Position numbers and translations under genes: made by a program. 64,000 bases of DNA from assembly GCF_000444875.1 (NCBI RefSeq), contig NC_021985.1, forward strand, positions 4,732,170-4,796,169. The letters run 5' to 3'. The stretch's first letter is position 1; each line of letters opens with the position of its first letter. Positions 1-9,066 of this stretch are shown piece after piece. The DNA comes from Streptomyces collinus Tu 365 (GTDB taxonomy: Bacteria > Actinomycetota > Actinomycetes > Streptomycetales > Streptomycetaceae). The notes beneath the pieces were generated by a model, which saw only the letters and a list, made by a program, of their open reading frames with translations, did no database searches and was not told where the DNA came from.

Positions 1-1415
1 TCCGCGGCGGCGGCGCACAGGTGCGGGGCGAGGACGTAGGGGTTGTCGGGGTCGAGGACATTGGATTCGACCGGTTGGCCGAACAGTGCCTCCGGGTGGT
101 GGACCAGGTAGGTGTCCAGCGGGTCGTCGCGGGCGACGAGTACCGCGAGCGCCCCCTGGCCGGAGCGGCCCGCGCGGCCCGCCTGCTGCCACACAGAGGC
201 CCGCGTGCCCGGGTACCCGGCGATCACCACGGCGTCCAGCCCGGAGACGTCCACACCCAGCTCCAGGGCCGTCGTGGCGGCAAGACCGAGGAGCTCGCCG
301 GAGTGCAGGGCGCGTTCCAGGGCGCGGCGCTCCTCGGGGAGGTAGCCGCCGCGGTAGGCCGCGACACGCCGGGCGAGGGAGCGGTCGACCTCGGCGAGCC
401 GTTCCTGGGCGATCACGGAGATCAGCTCGGCGCCACGCCGGGAGCGGACGAAGGCGACCGACCGCACGCCCTGCACCGTGAGGTCGGTGAGCAGGTCGGC
501 GGTCTCGGCGGTGGCGGTACGCCGTACGGGTGCGCCCCGCTCGCCGCGCAGCTCGGTGAGCGGGGGCTCCCAGAGGGCGAAGACGAGCTCTCCGCGCGGG
601 GAGGCGTCGTCGGCGACCTCGACGACCGGCAGGCCGGTCAGCCGGCGGGCGGCGACGGCGGGCTCGGCGGCGGTCGCGGAGGCCAGCAGGAAGACGGGGG
701 AGGCGCCGTAGCGGGCGCACAGGCGGCGCAGCCGGCGCAGTACCTGGGCGACGTGGGAGCCGAAGACGCCCCGGTAGGTGTGGCACTCGTCGATGACGAC
801 GTACTTGAGCGTCTTCAGGAAGGAGGACCAGCGGGGATGGGAGGGCAATATGCCCCGGTGGAGCATGTCGGGGTTGGTCAGGACGTAGTTCGCGTACTGG
901 CGGATCCACTCGCGTTCCTCGAACGGCGTGTCCCCGTCGTACACGGCTGGCCGAACGGCGTTCCCCAAAGGTTGGGAAAGTTCTTTCACCGCCCGGCACT
1001 GGTCGGCCGCGAGGGCCTTGGTGGGCGCCAGGTAGAGGGCGGTGGCGCCCCGGCCGTTGGGGGCCTCGGAGCCGTCCAGGAGGGCCGTCAGGACGGGCAC
1101 GAGGTACGCGAGGGACTTGCCGGACGCGGTGCCGGTCGCGACGACCACCGAATCGCCGTCCAGGGCGTGCTCGGCGGCCAGCGCCTGGTGGGCCCACGGG
1201 TGCTCGATCCCGCACGCCTGTACGGCGGCGATCACTTCCGTGCGAATTCGATCAGGCCAGACGGCATGCCGACCCGCGCGCGGGGGCAAGTGCTCCGTAT
1301 GAGTGATGCGCGCGGACCGACTCGGCCCGGAGGCGAGTCGGTCCAGGACCATGCCCGGAGACGGGCGGGACGCCGGGTCTGCCAGGGGTCTGTCGGATCG
1401 GTGATTCTTGGCCAT
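1..1415 (-). CDS. DEAD/DEAH-box helicase, C-terminus cut by window edge
   Basis: Reading the minus strand from the ATG at 1415 gives an open frame of about 471 codons that runs off the left edge. It has superfamily 2 helicase signatures: a Walker A (TGTASGKS, residues 94-101), the downstream APTKAL motif Ia, a DECH box at 209-212 (IDECHTYRG), a motif III-like ASATAA, and the C-terminal RecA-lobe motif AGRAGR close to the edge. This matches the large actinobacterial helicases that usually end in a DUF1998 zinc-cysteine region, which would lie outside the window. It probably unwinds nucleic acid in repair. It is divergent from bldG with about 165 bp between starts. The upstream neighbour fixes the start loosely; other in-frame starts are possible. 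Family assignment is firm, biological role is inferred. Confidence 0.9.
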   Translation of the reverse strand, partial: MAKNHRSDRPLADPASRPSPGMVLDRLASGPSRSARITHTEHLPPRAGRHAVWPDRIRTEVIAAVQACGIEHPWAHQALAAEHALDGDSVVVATGTASGKSLAYLVPVLTALLDGSEAPNGRGATALYLAPTKALAADQCRAVKELSQPLGNAVRPAVYDGDTPFEEREWIRQYANYVLTNPDMLHRGILPSHPRWSSFLKTLKYVVIDECHTYRGVFGSHVAQVLRRLRRLCARYGASPVFLLASATAAEPAVAARRLTGLPVVEVADDASPRGELVFALWEPPLTELRGERGAPVRRTATAETADLLTDLTVQGVRSVAFVRSRRGAELISVIAQERLAEVDRSLARRVAAYRGGYLPEERRALERALHSGELLGLAATTALELGVDVSGLDAVVIAGYPGTRASVWQQAGRAGRSGQGALAVLVARDDPLDTYLVHHPEALFGQPVESNVLDPDNPYVLAPHLCAAAA

Positions 1416-1579
1416 CGGCACCGAGTGTGTCACCGGCGTGACGGACAATGGGGCCAAGGCGTCGTGCACGCCTGCCGGTAAGTGATTGAATGCCATCGCG
1501 GCTGGCGTTGCGTCCCGGGGGCCGCAAGCCCGAGGTGTCCCGAGGGACGACCGCTCGATAGCAAGGTGCTGGAGGATCC

Positions 1580-1921
1580 GTGGACCTGTCCCTGTCGACC
1601 CGTACCGTCGGCGATCGTACGGTCGTCGAGGTCGGTGGCGAAATCGATGTATACACCGCGCCCAAGCTGCGCGAGCAGTTGGTCGAGTTGGTGAACGACG
1701 GGAATTTCCACCTCGTCGTCGACATGGAGGGCGTGGACTTCCTCGACTCCACCGGACTCGGCGTACTGGTCGGCGGCCTGAAGCGGGTACGTGCCCATGA
1801 GGGCTCCCTGCGTCTGGTCTGCAACCAGGAGCGCATTCTGAAGATCTTCCGTATCACCGGCCTCACCAAGGTGTTCCCGATCCACACCTCGGTCGAGGAA
1901 GCGGTGGCGGCCACCGACTGA
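1580..1921 (+). CDS. bldG: Anti-sigma factor antagonist BldG
   Basis: A 113-residue STAS-domain protein, full length for the family, starting at GTG 1580 behind a GGAGG at 1571-1575. The phosphorylation motif DSTGLG places the acceptor serine at residue 57, the position reported as phosphorylated in Streptomyces coelicolor BldG. BldG binds anti-sigma factors when unphosphorylated, releasing sigma factors needed for aerial hyphae and antibiotic production. The sequence agrees with S. coelicolor BldG, as I remember it, at nearly every position. It lies 158 bp upstream of the anti-sigma gene at 2080, the known bldG-orf3 arrangement, so the two are probably co-transcribed. Identification is by recognition of the sequence; function follows from the family. 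Confidence 0.97.
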   Translation: MDLSLSTRTVGDRTVVEVGGEIDVYTAPKLREQLVELVNDGNFHLVVDMEGVDFLDSTGLGVLVGGLKRVRAHEGSLRLVCNQERILKIFRITGLTKVFPIHTSVEEAVAATD

Positions 1922-2079
1922 CCCAGGGCCGGTCGCCGTGTCCGGACCGCTGGCCGGTCCGGACACCGGTAGGCCCCGGCCCCCGGCCGGTTCGTCGTGG
2001 GGGCCAATAGTTCCGCAGGGGTGCGGGCTCTCGGCGGCCCCGCCCCGACAACGCACGCCCGTAGTCGCGAGGGGGATGC

Positions 2080-2517
2080 ATGGCCACCGTCGAACTCCGC
2101 TTCAGCGCGCTGCCCGAGCACGTCAGGACCGCCCGGCTGGTGGCGGCAGCGGTGGCGCGCAGGGCCGGAGTGGACGAGGCCGTGCTGGACGAGGTCCGGC
2201 TCGCCGTCGGCGAGGCGTGCTCCCGTGCCGTCGGCCTGCACCGGAGCCATGAGATCGCGGCTCCGGTGAAGGTGGCGCTGATCGAGGACGAGAAGCTGTT
2301 CTCCATCGAGGTCGGCGACGAGGCCCCGCACGCCGTGCCCGCCGAGCGGGTGGCCGGCGGTCCTGCCGCCGACGCCGACGTGGAGGCCGAGGAGGACGAG
2401 ATGGGCCTCGCGGTCATCAGCGGCCTCGTGGACGACGTGGAGGTCACCACGGGCGAGAACGGCGGGCTGATCCGGATGAGCTGGCCCACCGCTCCACCGG
2501 CCGTCGCACTCGCCTGA
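2080..2517 (+). CDS. apgA: Anti-sigma factor, BldG partner (RsbW-like ATPase fold)
   Basis: A 145-residue HATPase_c-type protein starting at ATG 2080 behind GAGGGGG. It has the anti-sigma kinase layout: an N-box region near residues 42-55 (LAVGEACSRAV) and a glycine-containing segment near 108-116 (DEMGLAVISG). The usual N-box asparagine that chelates Mg-ATP is replaced here (GEACSRA instead of the common SEAVTNA pattern), so ATP binding or kinase activity may be weak. An acidic insert (residues about 95-107) separates the boxes. In S. coelicolor the equivalent protein binds BldG. Gene order and the strong hairpin just downstream (2537-2563) support a two-gene bldG operon. The gene symbol rests on synteny and memory of the literature. 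Confidence 0.88.
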   Translation: MATVELRFSALPEHVRTARLVAAAVARRAGVDEAVLDEVRLAVGEACSRAVGLHRSHEIAAPVKVALIEDEKLFSIEVGDEAPHAVPAERVAGGPAADADVEAEEDEMGLAVISGLVDDVEVTTGENGGLIRMSWPTAPPAVALA

Positions 2518-2536
2518 CCCAGGCGCACAACGCACC

Positions 2537-2563
2537 GAAGGGCCCTGCTGAGCAGGGCCCTTC
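2537..2563 (+). terminator. Hairpin terminator of bldG operon
   Basis: A perfect 13-bp inverted repeat (GAAGGGCCCTGCT / AGCAGGGCCCTTC) with a one-base spacer, beginning 20 bases after the stop of the anti-sigma gene and followed by a short T/C-rich stretch. Confidence 0.85.
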
Positions 2564-2590
2564 TCGCTTTTCCGGGCACCCCGCCGAATT

Positions 2591-2606
2591 CGTGAAGGAA
2601 TTCACG
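2591..2606. promoter_or_regulatory. Inverted repeat in AT-rich region upstream of hppA
   Basis: CGTGAA-ggaa-TTCACG is a perfect 6-bp inverted repeat in a stretch (about 2580-2770) that is far more AT-rich than the rest of the window. It could be an operator for hppA or only part of the termination region; nothing further identifies it. Confidence 0.35.
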
Positions 2607-2742
2607 ATCAATACCCCGATAATTCGATCAAGCATCAATGTGCCCGTCAATGCCCCAAGGGCGTTACTACTTTCGGGTTCCATGGGTTGACCTCGATCAT
2701 TTGCTGAAGTGGCACGAGAAGGCCAATTCCGTTTACCGTCCC

Positions 2743-2772
2743 CTGTTTAGATCACTCGGCGGTACCTAGAAT
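2743..2772 (+). promoter_or_regulatory. Candidate hppA promoter
   Basis: TAGAAT at 2767-2772 is a good -10 hexamer. The -35 candidate CTGTTT at 2743 (18-bp spacer) is weak. It lies 43 bp before the hppA start, with the ribosome site AAGGAGG at 2804-2810 in between. Confidence 0.45.
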
Positions 2773-2814
2773 CCGTCCACATCTTGAGCTCAGCCCAAGC
2801 GTCAAGGAGGACGA

Positions 2815-5220
2815 ATGGCGGGGCTTTCTACCCCTCAGCAGTTGGGTCACCCCACAACACTCGCGGCAGCGGTCCTGACCGACGACAACCGGATCATCGT
2901 GGCGGTGATCGCGGTGGTCGCCCTGGCCGCGCTCGCGGTCGCGGGCATCCTGGTGCGCCAGGTGCTGGCGGCCGGCGAGGGCACCGACGGCATGAAGAAG
3001 ATCGCCGAGGCGGTCCAGGAAGGTGCCAAGGCGTATCTCGCCCGGCAGTTGCGCACGCTCGGCGTATTCGCCGTCGTCGTCTTCTTCCTGCTTCTGCTGC
3101 TGCCCGCGGACGACTGGAATCAGCGCGCCGGACGATCACTGTTCTTCTTGATCGGCGCGGTGTTCTCGGCGGCCACCGGCTATATCGGCATGTGGCTGGC
3201 GGTGCGCAGCAATGTGCGCGTCGCAGCAGCGGCCCGGGAAGCCACTCCGGCACCCGGTGAACCGGAAAGAGATCTCACCACCGTCTCGCACACCGCGATG
3301 AAGATCGCATTTCGCACGGGCGGTGTGGTCGGCATGTTCACGGTGGGGCTCGGCCTGCTGGGCGCCTCCTGCGTGGTGCTGGTCTACGCGGCCGACGCGC
3401 CGAAGGTGCTCGAGGGCTTCGGCCTCGGGGCCGCCCTGATCGCCATGTTCATGCGTGTGGGCGGCGGCATCTTCACCAAGGCCGCCGACGTCGGCGCCGA
3501 CCTGGTCGGCAAGGTCGAGAAGGGCATTCCGGAGGACGACCCGCGCAATGCCGCGACCATCGCCGACAACGTGGGCGACAACGTCGGCGACTGCGCCGGC
3601 ATGGCGGCCGACCTGTTCGAGTCGTACGCCGTCACCCTGGTGGCCGCACTGATCCTCGGCAAAGCGGCCTTCGGCGACTCCGGGCTCGCCTTCCCGCTGC
3701 TCGTGCCCGCCATCGGTGTGATCACCGCGATGATCGGCATCTTCGCGGTCGTGCCGAGGCGAGCCGACCGCAGCGGCATGACGGCGATCAACCGCGGCTT
3801 CTTCATCTCCGCGGTGATCTCCCTCGCGCTGGTCGCGATCGCGGTCTTCGTCTACCTGCCGGGGACGTACGCGGACCTCGACGGCGTCACCGACGCGGCC
3901 ATCCGGAGCAAGAGCGGCGACCCGCGCGTCCTCGCTCTGGTCGCGGTCGCCATCGGCATCCTGCTGGCCGCCGTGATCCAGCAGCTGACCGGCTACTTCA
4001 CGGAGACCAACCGCCGCCCGGTCCGGGACGTCGGCAAGACCTCCCTCACGGGCCCGGCCACCGTCGTCCTCTCCGGCATCTCGCTGGGCCTGGAGTCGGC
4101 CGTCTACACCGCGCTGCTGATCGGGCTCGGCGTGTACGGCGCGTTCCTGCTCGGCGGCACCTCGATCATGCTCGCGCTGTTCGCGGTGGCGCTGGCCGGC
4201 ACCGGCCTGCTCACCACGGTCGGCGTGATCGTCGCCATGGACACCTTCGGGCCGGTCTCCGACAACGCCCAGGGCATCGCCGAGATGTCCGGTGACGTCG
4301 AGGGCGCCGGCGCCCAGGTGCTCACCAACCTGGACGCGGTCGGCAACACGACCAAGGCCATCACCAAGGGCATCGCCATCGCCACCGCCGTTCTCGCGGC
4401 GTCGGCGCTGTTCGGGTCGTACCGGGACGCCATCACCACCAACGTCCAGGACGTCGGCGCGAAGCTCAGCGGGCCAGGCTCACCGCTGAGCCTGTCGCTG
4501 GACATCTCGCAGCCGAACAACCTGGTCGGGCTCATCGCGGGCGCCGCGGTCGTGTTCCTGTTCTCCGGACTCGCGATCAACGCGGTGTCGCGCTCGGCCG
4601 GTTCGGTGGTCTTCGAGGTGCGGCGGCAGTTCCGTGAGCGGCCCGGGATCATGGACTACACGGAGACGCCCGAGTACGGCAGGGTCGTCGACATCTGCAC
4701 CAAGGACGCCCTGCGGGAGCTGGCCACGCCCGGTCTGCTCGCCGTCATGGCGCCCATCTTCATCGGGTTCACCCTCGGCGTCGGCGCGCTCGGCTCCTAT
4801 CTCGCGGGCGCGATCGGCGCGGGCACGCTCATGGCCGTGTTCCTCGCCAACTCCGGTGGCGCGTGGGACAACGCCAAGAAGCTCGTGGAGGACGGCCACC
4901 ACGGCGGCAAGGGCAGCGAGGCCCACGCCGCCACGGTCATCGGCGACACGGTCGGCGACCCGTTCAAGGACACCGCGGGGCCGGCCATCAACCCGCTGCT
5001 GAAGGTCATGAACCTGGTCTCGCTGCTCATCGCGCCCGCGGTGATCAAGTTCTCCTACGGCGACGACAAGAACATCGGGGTACGGATCGGGATCGCGATC
5101 CTCGCCCTCCTCGTGATCATCGTCTCCGTGTACGTGTCCAAGCGGCGCGGTATCGCGGTCGGCGACGACGAGAACGCGGAACGCGTCACCAACTCGGCCG
5201 ACGCGGCAGTGGTTTCGTAG
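2815..5220 (+). CDS. hppA: Membrane-bound proton-translocating pyrophosphatase
   Basis: An 801-residue, roughly 16-helix membrane protein that couples PPi hydrolysis to H+ export. The substrate-binding segments are intact: DVGADLVGKVEKG near residue 225, then DNVGDNVGDCAG, and late GDTVGDPFKDTAGPAINP. GNTTKA places a lysine at residue 514, the signature of the K+-independent subclass (K+-dependent enzymes carry alanine there), so this is predicted to be a K+-independent proton pump. ATG 2815 is preceded by a strong AAGGAGG. It is transcribed on its own between two hairpins. A soluble pyrophosphatase is also encoded at 47115-47606, so cytoplasmic PPi can be removed with or without energy conservation. 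Confidence 0.97.
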   Translation: MAGLSTPQQLGHPTTLAAAVLTDDNRIIVAVIAVVALAALAVAGILVRQVLAAGEGTDGMKKIAEAVQEGAKAYLARQLRTLGVFAVVVFFLLLLLPADDWNQRAGRSLFFLIGAVFSAATGYIGMWLAVRSNVRVAAAAREATPAPGEPERDLTTVSHTAMKIAFRTGGVVGMFTVGLGLLGASCVVLVYAADAPKVLEGFGLGAALIAMFMRVGGGIFTKAADVGADLVGKVEKGIPEDDPRNAATIADNVGDNVGDCAGMAADLFESYAVTLVAALILGKAAFGDSGLAFPLLVPAIGVITAMIGIFAVVPRRADRSGMTAINRGFFISAVISLALVAIAVFVYLPGTYADLDGVTDAAIRSKSGDPRVLALVAVAIGILLAAVIQQLTGYFTETNRRPVRDVGKTSLTGPATVVLSGISLGLESAVYTALLIGLGVYGAFLLGGTSIMLALFAVALAGTGLLTTVGVIVAMDTFGPVSDNAQGIAEMSGDVEGAGAQVLTNLDAVGNTTKAITKGIAIATAVLAASALFGSYRDAITTNVQDVGAKLSGPGSPLSLSLDISQPNNLVGLIAGAAVVFLFSGLAINAVSRSAGSVVFEVRRQFRERPGIMDYTETPEYGRVVDICTKDALRELATPGLLAVMAPIFIGFTLGVGALGSYLAGAIGAGTLMAVFLANSGGAWDNAKKLVEDGHHGGKGSEAHAATVIGDTVGDPFKDTAGPAINPLLKVMNLVSLLIAPAVIKFSYGDDKNIGVRIGIAILALLVIIVSVYVSKRRGIAVGDDENAERVTNSADAAVVS

Positions 5221-5242
5221 GCCCTCTGTACAGGGTCCGGTC

Positions 5243-5286
5243 AACGGGCGGGCGGGCGGTGCGTGTTGACGCGCCGCCCGCCCGTT
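5243..5286 (+). terminator. Hairpin terminator of hppA
   Basis: AACGGGCGGGCGG (5243-5255) pairs perfectly with CCGCCCGCCCGTT (5274-5286), 13 bp, about 20 bases after the hppA stop. Confidence 0.75.
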
Positions 5287-5445
5287 CGTGTGCGGGTGTC
5301 CGCTGCGGCTCCGGCCATGCCGTGAGCCTTCTCTCCCATGGTGCGAAGAGTCACAAAAGCAGACCAATGGGCCGATCGGTATACGGAGGGCAGCGGTCCG
5401 CCGTGTAGATTCCGGTGGCCGAGAGCCATGGAAGGGACCAATCCG

Positions 5446-6054
5446 GTGAACAAGAAGCTCACGGCCGCGCTGTCCGGCGGTGCGGTACTGGTAGTGGCGC
5501 TGTCGGGATGCAGCAGCAGCAACAAGGACAGCGGACCCGACCCCAAGCTGGTGGCCTGGGCCAAGAAGGTGTGCGACGCGGTGCCCGCGCAGGACGCGAA
5601 GATCAGGGCGGCGAACGCGTCGATAGCCAAGATCGCCACCGACAGCAACCTGCCGCCCAAGACGGCCAAGGAGACCTACGCGCAGGCCTTCCAGGACATG
5701 GCCGACGGCTACAAGGGCCTCGCCGCGGCCATCAGCAGCGCCGGAGCGCCCCCCAGCGTCGAGGGCGGTGCCAAGCGTCAGCAGGACGCGGCCAAGAACC
5801 TCAACGGCCTGGCCACCTCGTACAGCGACCTGAAGAAGAAGGTCGACGGGCTGGACACCAAGGACCAGGGCAAGTTCGCCAGCGGGCTGCACGACGTCGC
5901 CGACCAGACGAAGGCCATCGGTCAGCAGAGCAACAACGGCACCGAGGCGCTCAAGCGGCTCGAGCAGGGTGACGTCCAGGCGGCGATCGCCAAGCAGCCC
6001 AGCTGCAAGGTGGCCGCGTCGGCCACGGCGTCGTCCTCCACGACGGCCGGCTGA
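5446..6054 (+). CDS. Small secreted lipoprotein
   Basis: A 202-residue protein starting at GTG 5446 behind GGAAGGGA. The N-terminus has a Lys-Lys pair, a hydrophobic stretch and a lipobox ending in Cys (VALSGCSSS), so it should be exported and lipid-anchored. The mature part is alanine- and lysine-rich, predicted mostly helical, with residues about 55-180 resembling a small helical bundle, and a Ser/Thr/Ala tail. An in-frame ATG 18 bases upstream is possible but spoils the signal peptide. I do not recognise a functional domain; no enzyme motif is visible. It lies between hppA and a repeat-filled spacer and is probably its own transcript. Confidence 0.85.
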   Translation: MNKKLTAALSGGAVLVVALSGCSSSNKDSGPDPKLVAWAKKVCDAVPAQDAKIRAANASIAKIATDSNLPPKTAKETYAQAFQDMADGYKGLAAAISSAGAPPSVEGGAKRQQDAAKNLNGLATSYSDLKKKVDGLDTKDQGKFASGLHDVADQTKAIGQQSNNGTEALKRLEQGDVQAAIAKQPSCKVAASATASSSTTAG

Positions 6055-6240
6055 CACCGGCGCTCCGGTCCGGACGGCCGCGCGGGCCGGCGCCGTGGGC
6101 GGGCCGCGCCGGCCGTGTGAGCCGACATGGGCGGTCGGGTCCGGACGCCGTGCCGCCGTGCCGACCTGCAGGGGCCACCGACGGCGGTCAGGCCCGCTCC
6201 CGCGGGCCGACACTGCCGGCCCCGGCGGCCTCGCGGCCGC

Positions 6241-6320
6241 GACATCGGCGGTCCCGTCCGGTCTCGCTGCCGCGACATCGGCGGTCCCGTCCGGTCTCGC
6301 CGCCGCGACATCGGCGGTCC
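6241..6320. repeat. 33-bp tandem repeat, about 2.5 copies
   Basis: The word GACATCGGCGGTCC recurs at 6241, 6274 and 6307, an exact 33-bp period; the first two units differ at only a few bases and the third is truncated. Confidence 0.85.
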
Positions 6321-6863
6321 GCACCGGCCGAGCTGCCCGGCACCCGCCGGGTGGCCCAGGGCCGGCCAAGCCGGCGGGCACCAGGGGGCCGGTTCGGCCG
6401 CCCTGACCCACAGCGGCGGTCTGCAGCCGCCGAGCTGCCCGGCACCCGGGCCGTGTCACGCCCGGCCAGGCCGGCTGACGCCCGAGATCCCATCCCCCGC
6501 TTGCCGGGCACCCGGGCGGCCCGGCCCGGCCAGGTCGGCGGGCACCGGAGATCCGGTCCGTCCGCTTGCCCCACCGCCCGGGCACACCAGGGCCGACCGA
6601 GCCGGCGGGAACCGGGGATCCAATCCGCCCGTGCTGTCCCGTGCCCGGCGGTTCGCACCGATCACGCTGCCCGATACGCGCGGCACACCAGGCCCGGCCG
6701 AGCCGGCTGGGGCCGGGGGCCGGGGCCGGCCGTGCTGTCCCGTGCCCCGCGCCCGGCGGTCCTCACCGGCGACGTGGCCGGACCGCTGCGGCCCAGGCCG
6801 GCCATGCCGGTCGGCACCAGCGATTCGGCACGGCCGAGCCGTCCGACACGGGACGGCCGGCCC

Positions 6864-6929
6864 GGCCACGCCGACCGGCCGGCCCGGCCACGCCGACCGG
6901 CCGACCCGGCCACGCCGACCGGCATGGCC
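6864..6929. repeat. 22-bp tandem repeat, 3 copies
   Basis: The word GGCCACGCCGACCGGC recurs at 6864, 6886 and 6908, an exact 22-bp period. The third copy diverges at its end. Confidence 0.85.
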
Positions 6930-7032
6930 GGCCTGGGCCGACCGGCTGCGTCGGCCACGCCGGCCGGCACCGGCGGGCCGGGTCGTTGTGCCGGGGCGGC
7001 CTCCGGTGGTGCCCGCGGGACACAATGGATGC

Positions 7033-8553
7033 GTGACTGACACCGGCCTCGCCCCCCTGCCCGCCACCGACCGGCCCGCCGTCGCCGCACGCCTGCGCGA
7101 CGCCCTGCTCGCCGCCTCCTTCACCGCCGACGGGCTGCTCGATCTGCTCGGCGCGCCCGCCTACGCGGCGCTGGCCCGCAGCGAGACCGTGCCCGCCCTG
7201 CGGGCCACCCGCGGCGACACGCCGCTGGAGACCCTCGTCCGGCTGTTCCTGCTCCAGCAACCGGCGCCCTACGCGCGCGTGGCGGCCGTTCTGCCGGTCG
7301 ACGAGGCCTTGGCGGGCGGCTGGCTCACCGAGGCGGGGCACGGCCAGGTGGCCGCGACCGTGGACGTGCGGCCCTTCGGCGGACCCGAAGGGGAGGACTG
7401 GTTCATCGTGTCCGACCTGGGCTGCGCGGTCGGCGGCGCGGGCGGGATCGGGCAGCGCGACGAGGAGGTCGTGCTGGGCGTCGGCGGCGCCTCCACCACC
7501 CTCGCCGGCATCACCGTCCGCACCCCCGTCGGCTCGGCGCTGGACCTCGGCACCGGCTCCGGCATCCAGGCGCTGCACGCCTCACGGCACGCCACGCGCG
7601 TGACGGCCACCGACGTCAACCCGCGCGCGCTGCACATCACCGCGCTCACCCTCGCGCTCTCCGGCGCGCCCGCCGCCGACCTGCGCACGGGTTCGCTGTT
7701 CGAGCCGGTCAGGCAGGACGAGACCTTCGACCTGATCGTGTCCAACCCGCCGTTCGTGATCTCCCCGGGCGCCCGGCTGACGTACCGCGACGGCGGGATG
7801 GGCGGGGACGATCTGTGCCGCTCGCTCGTTCAGCAGGCGGGGGAACGGCTGAACCGGGGCGGGTTCGCGCAGTTCCTCGCCAACTGGCAGCACGTCGCGG
7901 GGGAGGACTGGCAGGACAGGCTCAGGTCGTGGGTGCCGCGCGGGTGCGATGCCTGGATCGTGCAGCGCGAGGTGCAGGACGTCACGCAGTACGCCGAGCT
8001 GTGGCTCAGGGACGCCGGCGACCACCGCGGCGACCCGGCGGAGTACCAGGCGCGGTACGACGCGTGGCTGGACGAGTTCGAGGCGCGCAAGGTCAAGGCC
8101 GTCGGCTTCGGCTGGATCACCCTGCGCAGGACCGGTGCCGCCGAGCCCTCCGTGACCGTCGAGGAGTGGCCGCACCCGGTCGAACAGCCGCTCGGTGAGG
8201 TGATCCGCGCGCACTTCGACCGGCTCGACTACCTTCGGGAGTACGACGACGCGGCGCTGCTCGAAGGCCACTTCAAGCTGGCCGCCGAGGTGGTGCAGGA
8301 GCAGGTCGGGCTGCCCGGCGCCGAGGACCCGGAGCACGTGGTGCTGCGCCAGCACCGCGGGATGCGCCGCGCCACCAAGGTCGACACGGTCGGCGCGGGC
8401 TTCGCCGGGGTGTGCGACGGCACGCTGAGCGCCGGCCGCATCCTGGACGCCATCGCCCAGCTCGTCGGCGAGGACCCGGTGATGCTGCGCGACCGCACGC
8501 CCGCGCAGATCCGGCTGCTGGTGGAGCAGGGCTTCCTCGAGCCCCAGGTGTGA
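7033..8553 (+). CDS. SAM-dependent methyltransferase (NPPF type) with extra flanking domains
   Basis: A 506-residue protein from GTG 7033; the frame stays open far upstream but only through the repeat DNA, so this start is preferred. The central Rossmann methyltransferase shows motif I ALDLGTGSGIQAL near residue 178, the acidic loop TDVNPRAL, and the catalytic SNPPFV motif near 240. The last is typical of enzymes methylating an amide or exocyclic amine in protein glutamine, rRNA or DNA. A helical N-terminal region (about 1-130) and a C-terminal region (about 330-500) flank it, as in an actinobacterial family annotated only as DUF7059/DUF7782 methyltransferases. The substrate cannot be named from sequence. 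Confidence 0.9.
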   Translation: MTDTGLAPLPATDRPAVAARLRDALLAASFTADGLLDLLGAPAYAALARSETVPALRATRGDTPLETLVRLFLLQQPAPYARVAAVLPVDEALAGGWLTEAGHGQVAATVDVRPFGGPEGEDWFIVSDLGCAVGGAGGIGQRDEEVVLGVGGASTTLAGITVRTPVGSALDLGTGSGIQALHASRHATRVTATDVNPRALHITALTLALSGAPAADLRTGSLFEPVRQDETFDLIVSNPPFVISPGARLTYRDGGMGGDDLCRSLVQQAGERLNRGGFAQFLANWQHVAGEDWQDRLRSWVPRGCDAWIVQREVQDVTQYAELWLRDAGDHRGDPAEYQARYDAWLDEFEARKVKAVGFGWITLRRTGAAEPSVTVEEWPHPVEQPLGEVIRAHFDRLDYLREYDDAALLEGHFKLAAEVVQEQVGLPGAEDPEHVVLRQHRGMRRATKVDTVGAGFAGVCDGTLSAGRILDAIAQLVGEDPVMLRDRTPAQIRLLVEQGFLEPQV

Positions 8554-8868
8554 CGCACCGGGCGTGGTGCCCCGGATATGACGCCACTCCGAGCCCGTGG
8601 GTCTGTGAGAAGCAGCACGGGCACGGCTACCCGGCCCCTCGCAGCCGGGTACGGAGCGTCGTCGTATGCCACCGGCACGGGCCGCAACGCGCCGGGTCCG
8701 GCAAATCGGCCGGAAAAATATGGGTGGGGGCCGAGCGGGCACCGTTCGTGTGCCCGTTCGGTGACGCGCCGGCCTTCCGTTCACCCTGATGTCGCCCGTG
8801 CGTTTCCCGCGCGTGCCACTCTCCCCGCGCTGGGTTCGGGCGGCGGCGCTGGAGGGGCGGGCGGAACC
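8554..8868. other. Intergenic spacer with one hairpin
   Basis: No gene is supported. CGAGCGGGCAC at 8732-8742 pairs with GTGCCCGTTCG at 8750-8760 (11 bp, one G-T pair), a possible terminator or leader hairpin about 110 bp before the small membrane protein gene. Confidence 0.5.
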
Positions 8869-9066
8869 ATGGAGAGTGGGCCGGCGATCTTCGCGGGAGT
8901 GGTGTTCGCCCTGTTCGGAGGGGCTCTGCTGGTGTGGACCGGCACGCGCGTGCGGCGCGGTGAACCGGTCGCCCTCGGTGTGAACCAGGTCGCATCGGCG
9001 GCCCTCGCCGGCGCCGCCGGTGTCCTCGCGCTCGGCCTCGCCGCGTACTGCCTCACCCGCCTCTGA
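8869..9066 (+). CDS. Small two-helix membrane protein
   Basis: A 65-residue protein starting at ATG 8869 behind GGAGGGG (8851-8857). It has two hydrophobic segments, residues about 6-23 and 40-60, joined by a basic loop (TRVRRGEP), so it should sit in the cytoplasmic membrane as a hairpin. Similar tiny membrane proteins precede topA in related Streptomyces. No function is known to me. A longer in-frame start upstream adds only Arg/Ser-rich sequence and is not preferred. Confidence 0.8.
   Translation: MESGPAIFAGVVFALFGGALLVWTGTRVRRGEPVALGVNQVASAALAGAAGVLALGLAAYCLTRL

Larger units (their letters stand above)
6055..7032. repeat. About 1 kb of GC-rich, repeat-filled noncoding DNA
   Basis: No convincing gene is found on either strand. 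The DNA is built from degenerate repeats of words such as GCCGAGC, CCGGCACC, CCGGCC and GACATCGGCGGTCC, with two clean short tandem arrays inside (6241-6320 and 6864-6929). Frames stay open on both strands only because of extreme GC content; their translations are Arg/Pro/Gly/Ala-rich low complexity. It separates the lipoprotein gene from the methyltransferase gene. Confidence 0.8.

Noticed and set aside
6127..7032. In-frame extension of the methyltransferase gene
   Set aside because: The added 302 residues are low-complexity translation of tandem repeats; the GTG at 7033 begins the conserved part.
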